NCBI RefSeq assembly: GCF_014451325.2
Contig: NZ_JACSCH020000001.1
Span: 412,845-476,844, forward strand
Origin: Streptomyces sp. CB02980
Lineage (GTDB): Bacteria > Actinomycetota > Actinomycetes > Streptomycetales > Streptomycetaceae
DNA length: 64,000 bases
Reading direction: 5' to 3'
Shown here: piece by piece, positions 1-8,398 of the stretch
How positions within the stretch are numbered: the stretch's first letter is position 1
Layout of the letters: each line of letters opens with the position of its first letter
Notes under the pieces: generated by a model
Told to the model about the DNA's origin: nothing
Database searches by the model: none
Seen by the model: the letters and a program-made list of their open reading frames with translations, nothing else
Position numbers and translations under genes: made by a program

Positions 1-277
1 CGCCCCGGTACTTGTGCCACATCGGGAAGAGGGCACGCTCCCCCGGAAGTACGCCGTTGTAGGCCAGCGTGCCGTCGGCGAGCAGACGGGCGTGGCGGCC
101 GGGGCGGTACGGAAGGTTCCAGCTGTGGACGGTATTGCCGTGGAGATCGATGAGGTAGACCTCCCCGGTGCCGGTGAGCGGTGCGTAGAGGGTGTAGCCG
201 TCGGACACGGCCGCCTCGTCGAGGGCGATGAGGCCGACAGGACGGCGGCGGCGTGAGTTCTGGTCGACAGAGGGCAC
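1..277 (-). CDS. Arylsulfotransferase (ASST)-like protein, 5' part only
   Basis: Only the first 92 codons are in the window; the gene runs off the left edge. The start is a GTG at 277 with AGGAG eight bases upstream. After a basic N-terminus the protein reads YTLYAPLTGTGEVYLIDLHG, then HSWNLPYRPGRHARLL. This pattern is typical of bacterial ASST-type beta-propeller proteins, which move sulfate between phenolic compounds or are of unknown substrate. No signal peptide is visible, so a cytoplasmic form is likely. It is divergent from an XRE-cupin regulator gene, which is the obvious candidate for its control. The family call rests on the N-terminal pattern alone. Confidence 0.6.
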   Translation of the reverse strand, partial: MPSVDQNSRRRRPVGLIALDEAAVSDGYTLYAPLTGTGEVYLIDLHGNTVHSWNLPYRPGRHARLLADGTLAYNGVLPGERALFPMWHKYRG

Positions 278-466
278 GTAGGGACTCCTAGCTTCAAACT
301 TTCTTTGATGACAACAACCGACTTTGACGGTAGGGCCGCTGTGTGACGGGCGTGTGTCGGGAGTACGAAACCGTCTCCGAGTTCCCGCGTTGCGCCGCGT
401 AAGGTGCCGTCAGGCGCCGTCGACCAGGGAGAACGGCGCCTCGGGGCGGGGAAGGACGGGACATCC
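278..466. promoter_or_regulatory. Divergent promoter region with short inverted repeat
   Basis: This 189-bp gap separates the ASST-like gene and the XRE-cupin regulator and must hold both promoters. It is AT-richer near 291-325 and contains the inverted repeat TCAAA-CTTTC-TTTGA at 294-308, with a further CTTTGA nearby at 325-330. These are candidate operator half-sites for the XRE regulator. The assignment is inference from position. Confidence 0.3.
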
Positions 467-1027
467 ATGGAGGCTGAGAGCACGAACACCCCTCGGGTGG
501 GGGCTGCGGTACGCCGCCGACGCCGGGCACTCGACCTGACGCTCGCCGACGTGGCGCGGCTCAGCGGGCTCTCCTCCCCGTTCCTGAGCCAGATCGAGAA
601 TGACCGGGCACGCCCGAGCATGCGGTCGCTGCAGCGGATCGCGGACGCCCTCGGCACCACGGCGGTGCAGCTGCTCGGGACCTCGGACGAGACACGCACG
701 ATCGACGTGGTGCGCGCAGGTGACGACAGCGGCCTCGACCGGGAGGCCGGCGTCCGGCCGGTGGTACGGGGCCGCCATCAGCTGCACGCGCTCGAGTTCG
801 TCGGCGAGCACGAGGCGGATCGCGAGTTCCGGCACCGCAACGACGAGCTGATGTACGTGGCGGACGGCTCGGTGGAAGTCGAGGCCGAAGGCCGGATCCA
901 CCGACTGGGACGCGGGGACACGCTCCTGGTGTCAGGCGGCGTCCGGCACCGCTGGCGCACCGTCGAACCGGGGTCGCGGGTCCTCGTGGTCGCGGTCGGC
1001 GACCACGTCGACGTCCTGGAGCCCTGA
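467..1027 (+). CDS. XRE-family transcriptional regulator with cupin domain
   Basis: A 186-aa protein with an N-terminal helix-turn-helix at about residues 10-65 (LTLADVARLSGLSSPFLSQIE is the HTH core, first 20 residues LTLADVARLSGLSSPFLSQI) and a C-terminal cupin barrel at about 110-180. This is the classic HTH_3 plus cupin_2 architecture, in which the cupin senses a small molecule. The ATG at 467 is preferred over an in-frame ATG at 404 because GAAGGA lies about ten bases before it. It is divergent from the ASST-like gene and probably represses or activates it. The effector is not predictable. Confidence 0.88.
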   Translation: MEAESTNTPRVGAAVRRRRRALDLTLADVARLSGLSSPFLSQIENDRARPSMRSLQRIADALGTTAVQLLGTSDETRTIDVVRAGDDSGLDREAGVRPVVRGRHQLHALEFVGEHEADREFRHRNDELMYVADGSVEVEAEGRIHRLGRGDTLLVSGGVRHRWRTVEPGSRVLVVAVGDHVDVLEP

Positions 1028-1261
1028 CGGGACGAGCGCCTTCCCGACGCTCTCGGACCGGGAACTGTCCACGCCCTGAGCGATCTACCGATCCACACGA
1101 TCTAAGCGATCTACGCGGTGTTCGTCCATGCCTCCGTCTTCTTGATCCTCAAGTGCGTGACGGAGACCGAGGCCGCACGCTGGAAAGCGTGACCTGCCCC
1201 CCGGCCGCCTCACGCCGCCGAAGGCCCACACCGTCGAGTCGACGAAAGGAGCACCGCCGCC

Positions 1262-1873
1262 ATGAGTGACCTCATCCTGATCCGTCACGGCGAGACGGAG
1301 TGGAGCGTGAGTGGGCGCCACACCGGCCGTACCGATCTGCCGCTCACGCCGGACGGCGAGGCGGAGGCACGCACGCTCGCCCCGTTCTTCGAGGGCCTCT
1401 CCCCTTCCTTCGTGCTCACGAGTCCCTTGCGGCGGGCCCGGCACACCGCGGACCTCGCCGGGCTGCGGGACGCGGCGATGGACGAGGACCTGTGCGAGTG
1501 GGACTACGGCGGGTACGAGGGGCTGACCACGGCCCGGATCCACGAGACCCGGCCCGACTGGTCGCTGTGGACCGACGGCGTACCCCCGCACGCCGACGGA
1601 CGGCCGGGCGAGTCCGCCGAGGACGTAGGACGACGGGCCGACCGGGTGCTGGCGCGCATCGCGCCTCTCCTCGCCGCCTCGCAGGAGGACGGCGTGGTGG
1701 TCGCGCACGCGCATCTGCTGCGCGTCCTCACCGCCCGCTACCTTGGCCTGCCGGCGTCCGAGGGGCGGCTGTTCCTCCTGACGACGGCGACGGTCGGCAG
1801 GTTGTCCACGGAGCACGGACTGCCGGTGGTGGCAGGCTGGAACCAGCGCCCGCTCCCCCGTGTCCGTACGTGA
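1262..1873 (+). CDS. Histidine phosphatase family protein
   Basis: A 203-aa protein of the phosphoglycerate-mutase-like superfamily. The RHGE signature is at residues 8-11, with His9 as the phospho-acceptor. A second His lies in the VVVAHAHLLRVL stretch near residue 150, and the acidic CEWDYGGYEG motif is near residue 80. The family removes phosphate from small molecules or proteins through a phosphohistidine intermediate. The length is normal for the SixA/GpmB-like group. AAAGGAG precedes the start. It appears monocistronic, and the substrate cannot be told from sequence. Confidence 0.88.
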   Translation: MSDLILIRHGETEWSVSGRHTGRTDLPLTPDGEAEARTLAPFFEGLSPSFVLTSPLRRARHTADLAGLRDAAMDEDLCEWDYGGYEGLTTARIHETRPDWSLWTDGVPPHADGRPGESAEDVGRRADRVLARIAPLLAASQEDGVVVAHAHLLRVLTARYLGLPASEGRLFLLTTATVGRLSTEHGLPVVAGWNQRPLPRVRT

Positions 1874-2016
1874 CACGGAGGCCGGTCGCCTGAAGGAGGG
1901 GCGGCTGCCCGCACCGCCGTACAGGACTCCCCCGACTGAGCCGAAAGAGTGCCCCGTCCACCCGCTCGTCCCCCCGACGACTGGCGGGGCGCCAGGAGCA
2001 GCGATGCGATGGGGCC

Positions 2017-3027
2017 ATGCACCAGCGTGAGCACACCATGAACCGGTACGCCGGGCATTGGGCAGCGTGGCCGCCGGTGGCCGGCGCTGCGGTCATGGCC
2101 ACCGGCATCCTGTCGGTCGGTCTGAGTCTGACCGGCTTCGAGGTGGTCTCTCTCGTGGCGCTTTGGCTGGCCACGGCGCTGTGGCTGCTGCTGGCGTTCG
2201 GCTTCTCGGCCCTGCTCCTGAGGGATCGGCGCCGCTGGGAGGTGACCGCCGACACCCCGCCGGCGCTCACCGCGGTCGCTGCCACGACAGTGCTCGGCGT
2301 CCGGTTCGAGCTCCTCGGCCTCACTCCGGTGGCCGTGTCACTCCTGGTGATCGCCGCGGTGGTGTGGCCGGTGATGCTGGTCGCCGTCCTCCGGCACCTG
2401 ACCCGGCGGGCACCGGGCGCCGTGTTCCTGATCTGTGTGGCCACCCAAGGGCTCGCGGTGCTGTGTGCCGTCCTCGCGCCGGAGGCCGGTGACTGGCTTG
2501 CTCGGGTGGCTCTCGGCTTGTTCCTCCTCGGGCTCGCGTTGTACGTCGACGCCCTGGCCCGCTTCGATCTCCGCCAGGTGGTGACGGGCGCGGGCGACCA
2601 GTGGATCGCGGGCGGGGCGCTGGCGATCTCGGCGCTCGCCGGATCGAAGCTCCTCGCCTCGGGCGTCTGGTCGGGCGGCGCGGTCACGACGCTGCGGACG
2701 ACCACGCTCGTCCTGGTGGCGCTTGATCTGGCCTGGTACGCAGTCCTGCTGTGCGGCGAGTTCGCCCGGCCACGCCTGGGCTACGACGTCCGTCGTTGGG
2801 CGACGGTCTTCCCGCTCGGCATGACGGCGGTGGCGTCCCTGTCGGTGGCGGCCGCCACCGGAGTCGGGTGGCTGGAAACGTTGGGTCGGGTGCTGATGTG
2901 GATCGCCGTGGCCGTATGGCTTCCGACCTCCTACGGCTTCGCCCGCTCGCTCATGGGGCACGCCGCCGACCGCTCCTCCCCCGCTGCCGGCGACCGTCGC
3001 CCGGCCCGGGCACACCGGTGGCGGTGA
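2017..3027 (+). CDS. TDT/SLAC1-like membrane transporter (tellurite-resistance/dicarboxylate family)
   Basis: A 336-aa, almost entirely hydrophobic protein with about nine or ten predicted membrane spans. Examples are AVMATGILSVGLSLTG, ALWLLLAFGFSALLL and VALGLFLLGLALYVDALARF. The pattern, including the GTGILS-like first helix and a basic C-terminal tail, matches the TDT family (TehA, SLAC1-type anion channels and C4-dicarboxylate carriers). An in-frame ATG at 2038 is an alternative start. An AGGAG at 1994 is too far from 2017 to decide. The substrate is unknown. Confidence 0.72.
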   Translation: MHQREHTMNRYAGHWAAWPPVAGAAVMATGILSVGLSLTGFEVVSLVALWLATALWLLLAFGFSALLLRDRRRWEVTADTPPALTAVAATTVLGVRFELLGLTPVAVSLLVIAAVVWPVMLVAVLRHLTRRAPGAVFLICVATQGLAVLCAVLAPEAGDWLARVALGLFLLGLALYVDALARFDLRQVVTGAGDQWIAGGALAISALAGSKLLASGVWSGGAVTTLRTTTLVLVALDLAWYAVLLCGEFARPRLGYDVRRWATVFPLGMTAVASLSVAAATGVGWLETLGRVLMWIAVAVWLPTSYGFARSLMGHAADRSSPAAGDRRPARAHRWR

Positions 3028-3226
3028 CAACCAACGTATGGTTCGGGGCCTTCGAAAAGCCGCCAAGCCGCCCTCCTTCCGCGGTGACGCGCGGCTGCGG
3101 CCCGCCGATGGCACCCAGGGCTCTCCTGTCCGTTCCTCACGAGGTGAGGCGTCGGGCAGGCGAAGGGTGCACACTGGTCCTGGAGCTCCGCACGCTCCCG
3201 TTTCTGGCCCCTCCGAGAGACACCTC

Positions 3227-3388
3227 ATGCACTACGAGACCTCCGAGGAACACGTATCGGGAACGCCGGCCACGGCGTCGCCCCTGGCCGATCGCGTCAA
3301 GATGGCCGGACCGACCCTCCTGTTCGGCCCTGCCATCGCCAAGGCTCGTCCGTACGGACTGCCGGCCCGCTCCAGTCGCTCGATCTGA
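3227..3388 (+). CDS. Possible small protein of 53 aa
   Basis: This is the only frame in the 437-bp gap at 3028-3464 with Streptomyces-like third-position G/C along its length. It begins MHYETSEEHVSG and has no recognised domain, signal peptide or good ribosome-binding site. It could be a genuine small protein, a remnant, or chance. The rest of the gap shows no convincing gene, only the promoter space for the downstream HdeD-type gene. Confidence 0.25.
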   Translation: MHYETSEEHVSGTPATASPLADRVKMAGPTLLFGPAIAKARPYGLPARSSRSI

Positions 3389-3464
3389 GCGCTGTGGGAC
3401 GTGGCGACTCCTGGAGCCCTGAGAAGCTCCGGGACGATCCACCCGGGCGGCGGGAGGAGGACAC

Positions 3465-4124
3465 ATGGCAACGTCACAGGGCTCCACACCCCGTGCCGGA
3501 CCGGAGGACGGGGCCGGAGGAGCATCGCCCGGCGCCGCGGCCGACCCGGCGGACCAGCTGGCGCGTCTCGGCCGTTCGTGGGTCTGGCTCCTCGGTGCCG
3601 CGATGGCGACGCTCATCCCGGGCATCCTGGCGCTCGTGTGGCCGGACGTCACCTTGCACGTCCTGGCCGTGCTCATCGGGGTGTACCTGTTGCTGACCGG
3701 CGCCTTCCAGTTCGTGACCGTGTTCGGGCGCAGCAGCGACCGCGTGCCCGGCCTGATCGTGGCGGTCCTGTGTGTCCTGGGCGGCGTGCTGTGTCTGAGG
3801 AACCCGCTCCAGACGATCGCCGCGCTCTCGCTGATCGTCGGCGCCGTCTGGCTGGTGTCCGGCATCGTCACCCTCTACACGGCCATCGCGACCAAGAACA
3901 TGCCGCACCGCGGCATCGTCATGGCCGTCGCGGCTCTCGGCATCGTCGCGGGAATCGTGGTGCTGGCGCTGCCGGCGGAGTCGGCCCGGGCCCTGACCAG
4001 GCTGCTCGGACTGTGGCTCGTCCTCCTCGGCCTGGCCGAGACGGCCGTCGCGCTGGCGTGGCGGTCGGCACTGCGCAGGGCGGGCGTCACGGGCCACGAC
4101 GACTCGCCGGGCCCGGCCATCTGA
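3465..4124 (+). CDS. HdeD/DUF308-family membrane protein
   Basis: A 219-aa protein with a hydrophilic, Ala/Gly-rich N-terminus of about 35 residues and then six predicted membrane helices in paired repeats (LGAAMATLIPGILALVWPDV, VLIGVYLLLTGAFQF, LIVAVLCVLGGVLCL and so on). This is the HdeD-like DUF308 layout. The E. coli namesake is linked to acid resistance; the actinobacterial members have no settled role. GGGAGGAGG lies just before the ATG. It starts a co-directional series of small membrane-protein genes. Confidence 0.82.
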   Translation: MATSQGSTPRAGPEDGAGGASPGAAADPADQLARLGRSWVWLLGAAMATLIPGILALVWPDVTLHVLAVLIGVYLLLTGAFQFVTVFGRSSDRVPGLIVAVLCVLGGVLCLRNPLQTIAALSLIVGAVWLVSGIVTLYTAIATKNMPHRGIVMAVAALGIVAGIVVLALPAESARALTRLLGLWLVLLGLAETAVALAWRSALRRAGVTGHDDSPGPAI

Positions 4125-4252
4125 CCGCCGCGTCGCCGACGCAGCCTCGCGCGCCCGCCCTTCGGGGTGAGGCTCTCCCCACCCCCACCCCGCCACGCGG
4201 AGGACCCGAGGTACGCCACGGCATGCCCGGCGACCGCGGAAACGGAGGAATC

Positions 4253-4711
4253 ATGTACCTCGCCTACGACTACCCGCTGCTCAATGTCTTCTGGACCATG
4301 TTCTGGTTCTTCCTCTGGGTCCTGTGGTTCATCCTGCTCTTCCGGATCATCACCGACATCTTCCGCGACAAGGACATGAACGGATGGGCCAAAGCGGGTT
4401 GGCTCGCCTTCGCCATCCTGCTGCCCTTCCTCGGTGTCCTCGTGTACGTGATCGCCCGCGGCAAGAACATGGGCCGCCGCGAGATAGCCCAGGCCCGTGA
4501 CCAGCAGCGAGACTTCGACGCCTACATCCGCGAGACCGCGTCCGGTGCGGCGCGACCCAGCAGCGCCGAAGAACTGACCAGGCTCTCCGAACTCCGCTCC
4601 CGTGGAGACATCACGGATGAGGAGTTCAACCGGGCGAAGGCGCTGGTCCTGACCGACGACCGGCCGGCCACGAGCCCCGCACCCGGCGTGCCCCCCACCC
4701 CCGGACGCTGA
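4253..4711 (+). CDS. SHOCT-domain membrane protein
   Basis: A 152-aa protein with an N-terminal two-helix membrane part (FWTMFWFFLWVLWFILLF and GWLAFAILLPFLGVLVYVI, the PLDc_N-like arrangement). A basic, charged linker follows, then a C-terminal short SHOCT motif (LTRLSELRSRGDITDEEFNR, about residues 105-130). SHOCT domains are short oligomerisation-type modules at the ends of many actinobacterial membrane proteins. The start at 4253 is set by GGAGGAA directly upstream. Its function is unknown. Confidence 0.85.
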   Translation: MYLAYDYPLLNVFWTMFWFFLWVLWFILLFRIITDIFRDKDMNGWAKAGWLAFAILLPFLGVLVYVIARGKNMGRREIAQARDQQRDFDAYIRETASGAARPSSAEELTRLSELRSRGDITDEEFNRAKALVLTDDRPATSPAPGVPPTPGR

Positions 4712-4749
4712 CCGCGCCCGACGATTCGACCGAGAAGCGAGGGATCGCG

Positions 4750-5169
4750 ATGGCTTCCACTCACACCACACGGTCGGCAGACACGACGAGACAGGCCTGG
4801 GCCGGCGGACTGACCGTCTTCGCCGCCGTCATGCTCGGGATCACCGGCCTCGTCGGGATCTTCCGCGGCATCATGGCGATCGCGGAGGACGAGGTCTTCG
4901 TCGACACGCCCAACTACGTCTTCAAGTTCGACCTGACGTCATGGGGCTGGATACACCTCTCCCTCGGCGTCATCGCGATCCTCGTGAGCTTCGGGTTGTA
5001 CCGGACGGCCACGTGGGCACGCGTGGCCGGCGTGGGCATCGCCGCGCTCGTCATCATCGCCAACTTCCTTTCCCTGCCCTACTACCCGGCCTGGTCGATC
5101 CTGATGGTCGCCATGTCGGGATTCGTCATCTGGGCACTGTGCGCGGTGAAGCGGGAGGAACTCCTCTGA
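4750..5169 (+). CDS. DUF7144-type four-helix membrane protein
   Basis: A 139-aa protein with four predicted membrane helices (VFAAVMLGITGLVGIFRGIM, WGWIHLSLGVIAILVSFGLY, VAGVGIAALVIIANFLSLPY, WSILMVAMSGFVIWAL). It is a common actinobacterial membrane family of unknown role, usually annotated as DUF7144 or simply as a membrane protein. It lies 38 bp after the SHOCT gene with a GAGAAGCGAGGGATCG leader, so the two may be co-transcribed. Confidence 0.8.
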   Translation: MASTHTTRSADTTRQAWAGGLTVFAAVMLGITGLVGIFRGIMAIAEDEVFVDTPNYVFKFDLTSWGWIHLSLGVIAILVSFGLYRTATWARVAGVGIAALVIIANFLSLPYYPAWSILMVAMSGFVIWALCAVKREELL

Positions 5170-5188
5170 CGCAGGGCCTCCTCCGCCG

Positions 5189-5231
5189 GAACGGCCCGCC
5201 CCGCGGCGGACCGGTCCGGCGTGGGCCGTTC
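5189..5231. terminator. Candidate bidirectional terminator
   Basis: The inverted repeat GAACGGCCC (5189-5197) and GGGCCGTTC (5223-5231), with additional GC-rich pairing inside the loop, lies between two convergent genes ending at 5169 and 5248. There is no T-tract, as is usual for Streptomyces intergenic hairpins. Confidence 0.45.
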
Positions 5232-5247
5232 GGCGCGGATGGGCCGG

Positions 5248-5628
5248 TCAGGCGCCCTCGTCGAAACGGCCCGCCTCCACCTGGAGGGCAAGGGACTGCA
5301 GCACTTCGGCGGAGGAGACGTCGGTCCGCCCCTCGTCATGCGCCACGGCGAGACTGGTGAAGGCCAGGGTGAACCCGGAGACCATGGTGTACAGCGCGGG
5401 ACCGAGCGCTGAGGCGAGGAGGTGGGCGACCTCCTGCGGAGTGGCGTCGGCCGGCACGCTGATGTGGGGCAGCATCTCGTTCAGCATCTGGGTGACCACC
5501 CGCGGCTCGATCTCGGACGCGGCCTCGAAGGCCTCGTCGCCCTCACTCTCGTCCTCCACGGCCCGGCGGATCTCCTGAGCCTCCGTCAGGATGCCGATCA
5601 CTCGCTTCAGAACCTCAGCTCGCTCCAT
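5248..5628 (-). CDS. Hypothetical helical protein
   Basis: A 126-aa acidic, probably all-helical protein starting MERAEVLKRVIGILTEAQEI. I do not recognise a family. The chosen ATG at 5628 is preferred to a farther in-frame start because the extra residues (His/Arg-rich) look non-coding. No signal peptide or membrane segment is present. It lies downstream of and in the same direction as the kinase-receptor gene's divergent neighbour space, with 98 bp to the kinase stop, so it could be read through from that gene. Confidence 0.6.
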   Translation of the reverse strand: MERAEVLKRVIGILTEAQEIRRAVEDESEGDEAFEAASEIEPRVVTQMLNEMLPHISVPADATPQEVAHLLASALGPALYTMVSGFTLAFTSLAVAHDEGRTDVSSAEVLQSLALQVEAGRFDEGA

Positions 5629-5726
5629 TTCACGGAGCCTAGCCCCAGGTCGGCAGGAGTGGTGGTGCGGCAAGCAGTTCACACTCGGCCACGCGCTACT
5701 CGATCGCCTCCCCCAGGGTGCCGGGG

Positions 5727-8180
5727 TCAGGGGGCGGTGGGGCCGGTCGGGGCGACCGTCCAGCTCCCGTCGTTCACCGCGTACACCGTCAGCCTGCGGT
5801 TGACCGTGTCGCCGTCCTTGTCGAAGGCGACCCGGCCGGAGACACCGTCGAAGGCCACACCGGCCACTGCCGGTGAGAGTTTCGCCCGGGCGTTGTCGGG
5901 GAGAGTGCCGCCGTTGTCCGTCACGAGGGTCTTCACCGCTTCGATGAGGGCCCAGGTCGCGTCGTAGGCGTACGGTCCGTACCAGCCTGGCGGCTCGGGG
6001 TAGTTCGCCTTCCGGTACCGGGCGAGGAACTCCCGCCCTGCCTCCGATTCCTCGGCGGGTACGCCGATCTGGGTCGCGAGGTCGCCCTCGGCCTGCGGGT
6101 TCTCCGTGAGGTACTGCTGGTCGAAGATGCCGTCGCCGCCCATCAGGGGGACGTTCACCCCCGCCTGCTTGAGCTGCCGGGACAGCGGCGCCGCGGTGTC
6201 GTAGTAGCCGCCGAAGTAGACGGCGTCGGCGCCTGAGGACCGTACTCGGACGGCCAGTCCCGCGAAGGCGCGTTCCGCGGGGTCGACCTGCTCGGTGCCG
6301 ACGACGGTCCCGCCGAGTCTGGTGAACTCGGCCGTGAGACCGGCGGTGAGCGCGGTGCCGTGGGCGCTCGTGTCGTCGATGACGTACAGCTTGGTCTTCT
6401 TCGCCTCATGCAGGTACCGGGCGGCGAACGGCCCCTGGTCGACATCCGTGGCGATGGTGCGGAAGTAGGTGGAGTGGGGACGGGACCTGGTCCCCGCGGC
6501 CCAGTCGGGGCCCAGGGTCAGGGCGGGGTCGGTGTTGCCCGGTGACACGTTGACCACGTCCGCCCGCGCGAGCGAGGGCACCAGCGTTCGGGCGACTGCG
6601 GAGTTGAGAGGGCCGACGACCCCGAGAACCTTCTCGTCGGCCACGAACCGGCCGGCGATGGATGCGCCCTTGGCGGGGTCGGCCGCGTCGTCCAGGGCCT
6701 TGATCTCGAATGTCACGCCGGGGACGTGGCGGGACTCGTTGGCGGTCCTGGCCGCCAGGTCGGCGGCGTTCTTGATGCCGACGCCCATCGAGGACAGTCC
6801 GCCGCTCAGTGGTGCGTCCACACCGATCACCACCGTGACGGAGGGGTTCCCCGCTCCGCTGCCGGCCGCCCCGCCCCGAGCGGCGTCGTCATCACGGGTG
6901 AGGGCCCAGGTCAGGAGGGAGCCCGAGGCCAGCACCGCCAGCGCCGTGCTCAGGACCGCGGAGCGCCGGGTGAGGCCGCGCCGCCGGCCCGACGTCGGCC
7001 CTCGGTGCCCGGAGTCGGCCGTCGCATCCAGTGTGACCGGGCCTTCGCCCTGGGGTACGGGCACGGGCGGGGTGGTCGGGCGGTCCGGCACGGGGCCGCG
7101 CGGAGTGCCGACGGCGGACCCGGAGTCCCGGACCGTGGGGGTTGGTGGTGGCGGAGTCGGTGAGGGTGCCTGCTGCGGCATCGGCGGGGCGGAAGCGTTC
7201 TCCGCTGCCGCGTCCGGTGCGGGTGCCGGTACGGGTGCAGGTGCCGGGGTCGCCCGAGGATCGGGCGTGTGGGCGGGGGTGGGCGTGGCTTCGGATTCGG
7301 GGGCGCGTTCGCGCGCCGGCCCGTGCTCGGCTGATACGTCGGGACCGGCCGAGGACCGCAGCACCGACGCGAGCATCTCGGCCGCTTCCGAGGCGGCCAC
7401 GCGCTGAGCCGGGTCCTTGGTGAGGAGCGCGTCAAGCACGGGGGTCAGCGGGCCGGCATGGACCGGCGACCGGTGCGGGCTGGTGAACACCGCCACGGCG
7501 AGGGCATGGAGCCCCTCCGCCTCGAACGGCGGGCGTCCCTCGACAGCGTGGTACAGGGTCGCGCCGAGCGCCCACAGGTCGTTGGCCGGAGTCGGGCGCT
7601 TGCCGTCCAGCTGCTCCGGCGGCATGTACTGCGGGGTGCCGATCACGATTCCGCTGTGGCTCAGCTTGGTCGTGGCGTCGGCGAGGTGGGCGATGCCGAA
7701 GTCGGTCAGGACGACACGGTCCTTGGTCAGCAGCACGTTGTCCGGCTTGATGTCGCGATGGACGATGCGCGCCCGGTGCGCCTCGGCCAACGCGTCGAGC
7801 ATGGCGGCGCCGATCTCGGCCACCCGCCGTACGGGCAGTCTGCCGTGGCTTCGGATGGCGGCGGCCAGGGACTGCCCACGGATCAACTCCATGATGATGA
7901 CGGGGGCTCCGTGGTGCTCCACGACGTCATGGACGGTGATGACTCCGGGGTGGCTGAGAGTGACCGCTGCGCGGGCCTCGCCGGTGAACCGCCGGAGCAG
8001 CACGGCTCGGTCGTCGTCGTCCATGCCCGGCGGGAACAGGATCTCCTTGACGGCGACCTCGCGCCCGAAGAGCTGCTGGTCGAGGCCACGCCACACCCGG
8101 CCCATGCCGCCCTGGCCGATGCGTTCGACCAGCTGGTAGCGGCCGGCGATGAGTTCGGGATTCTGCTCGGTCACGCGCAC
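5727..8180 (-). CDS. Ser/Thr protein kinase fused to periplasmic-type amino-acid-binding domain
   Basis: An 817-aa receptor-like kinase. Residues 15-270 form a Hanks-type kinase: glycine loop GQGGMGRV at 22-29, catalytic Lys45 (AVKE), HRDIKPDN with Asp143, and TDFG. Residues 275-405 are Pro/Ala-rich. One membrane helix lies at about 409-427 (AVLSTALAVLASGSLLTWAL). Residues 445-815 form an extracellular Leu/Ile/Val-binding-protein-like domain (Peripla_BP_6 type; VVIGVDAPLSGGLSSMGVG and VVGPLNSAVARTLVPSLA). This layout suggests direct sensing of an external amino acid or similar ligand by a cytoplasmic kinase, in place of the more common PASTA repeats. It is known as an annotated fusion in Streptomyces. 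Ligand and targets are unknown. Confidence 0.92.
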   Translation of the reverse strand: MRVTEQNPELIAGRYQLVERIGQGGMGRVWRGLDQQLFGREVAVKEILFPPGMDDDDRAVLLRRFTGEARAAVTLSHPGVITVHDVVEHHGAPVIIMELIRGQSLAAAIRSHGRLPVRRVAEIGAAMLDALAEAHRARIVHRDIKPDNVLLTKDRVVLTDFGIAHLADATTKLSHSGIVIGTPQYMPPEQLDGKRPTPANDLWALGATLYHAVEGRPPFEAEGLHALAVAVFTSPHRSPVHAGPLTPVLDALLTKDPAQRVAASEAAEMLASVLRSSAGPDVSAEHGPARERAPESEATPTPAHTPDPRATPAPAPVPAPAPDAAAENASAPPMPQQAPSPTPPPPTPTVRDSGSAVGTPRGPVPDRPTTPPVPVPQGEGPVTLDATADSGHRGPTSGRRRGLTRRSAVLSTALAVLASGSLLTWALTRDDDAARGGAAGSGAGNPSVTVVIGVDAPLSGGLSSMGVGIKNAADLAARTANESRHVPGVTFEIKALDDAADPAKGASIAGRFVADEKVLGVVGPLNSAVARTLVPSLARADVVNVSPGNTDPALTLGPDWAAGTRSRPHSTYFRTIATDVDQGPFAARYLHEAKKTKLYVIDDTSAHGTALTAGLTAEFTRLGGTVVGTEQVDPAERAFAGLAVRVRSSGADAVYFGGYYDTAAPLSRQLKQAGVNVPLMGGDGIFDQQYLTENPQAEGDLATQIGVPAEESEAGREFLARYRKANYPEPPGWYGPYAYDATWALIEAVKTLVTDNGGTLPDNARAKLSPAVAGVAFDGVSGRVAFDKDGDTVNRRLTVYAVNDGSWTVAPTGPTAP

Positions 8181-8398
8181 ACTCTAGGACTTACTGGTCC
8201 GATCAGGTGACGGAACCACGGCTGGAACACGCCTTCGGTGACGGCGCGATCGGCTGCGGCCTTCAGCTTGTGGAGCTGTCGGCCAGCGTGGCGAGGAGGC
8301 GGGCGACGATTCCTCGACCAGCGGACAGCCACGAGCGGGGGCGAAGGCCGATGAGAGAGAAGACGGGTCTGGTCCGGGCCGCGCTCGACGGCGTTCAG

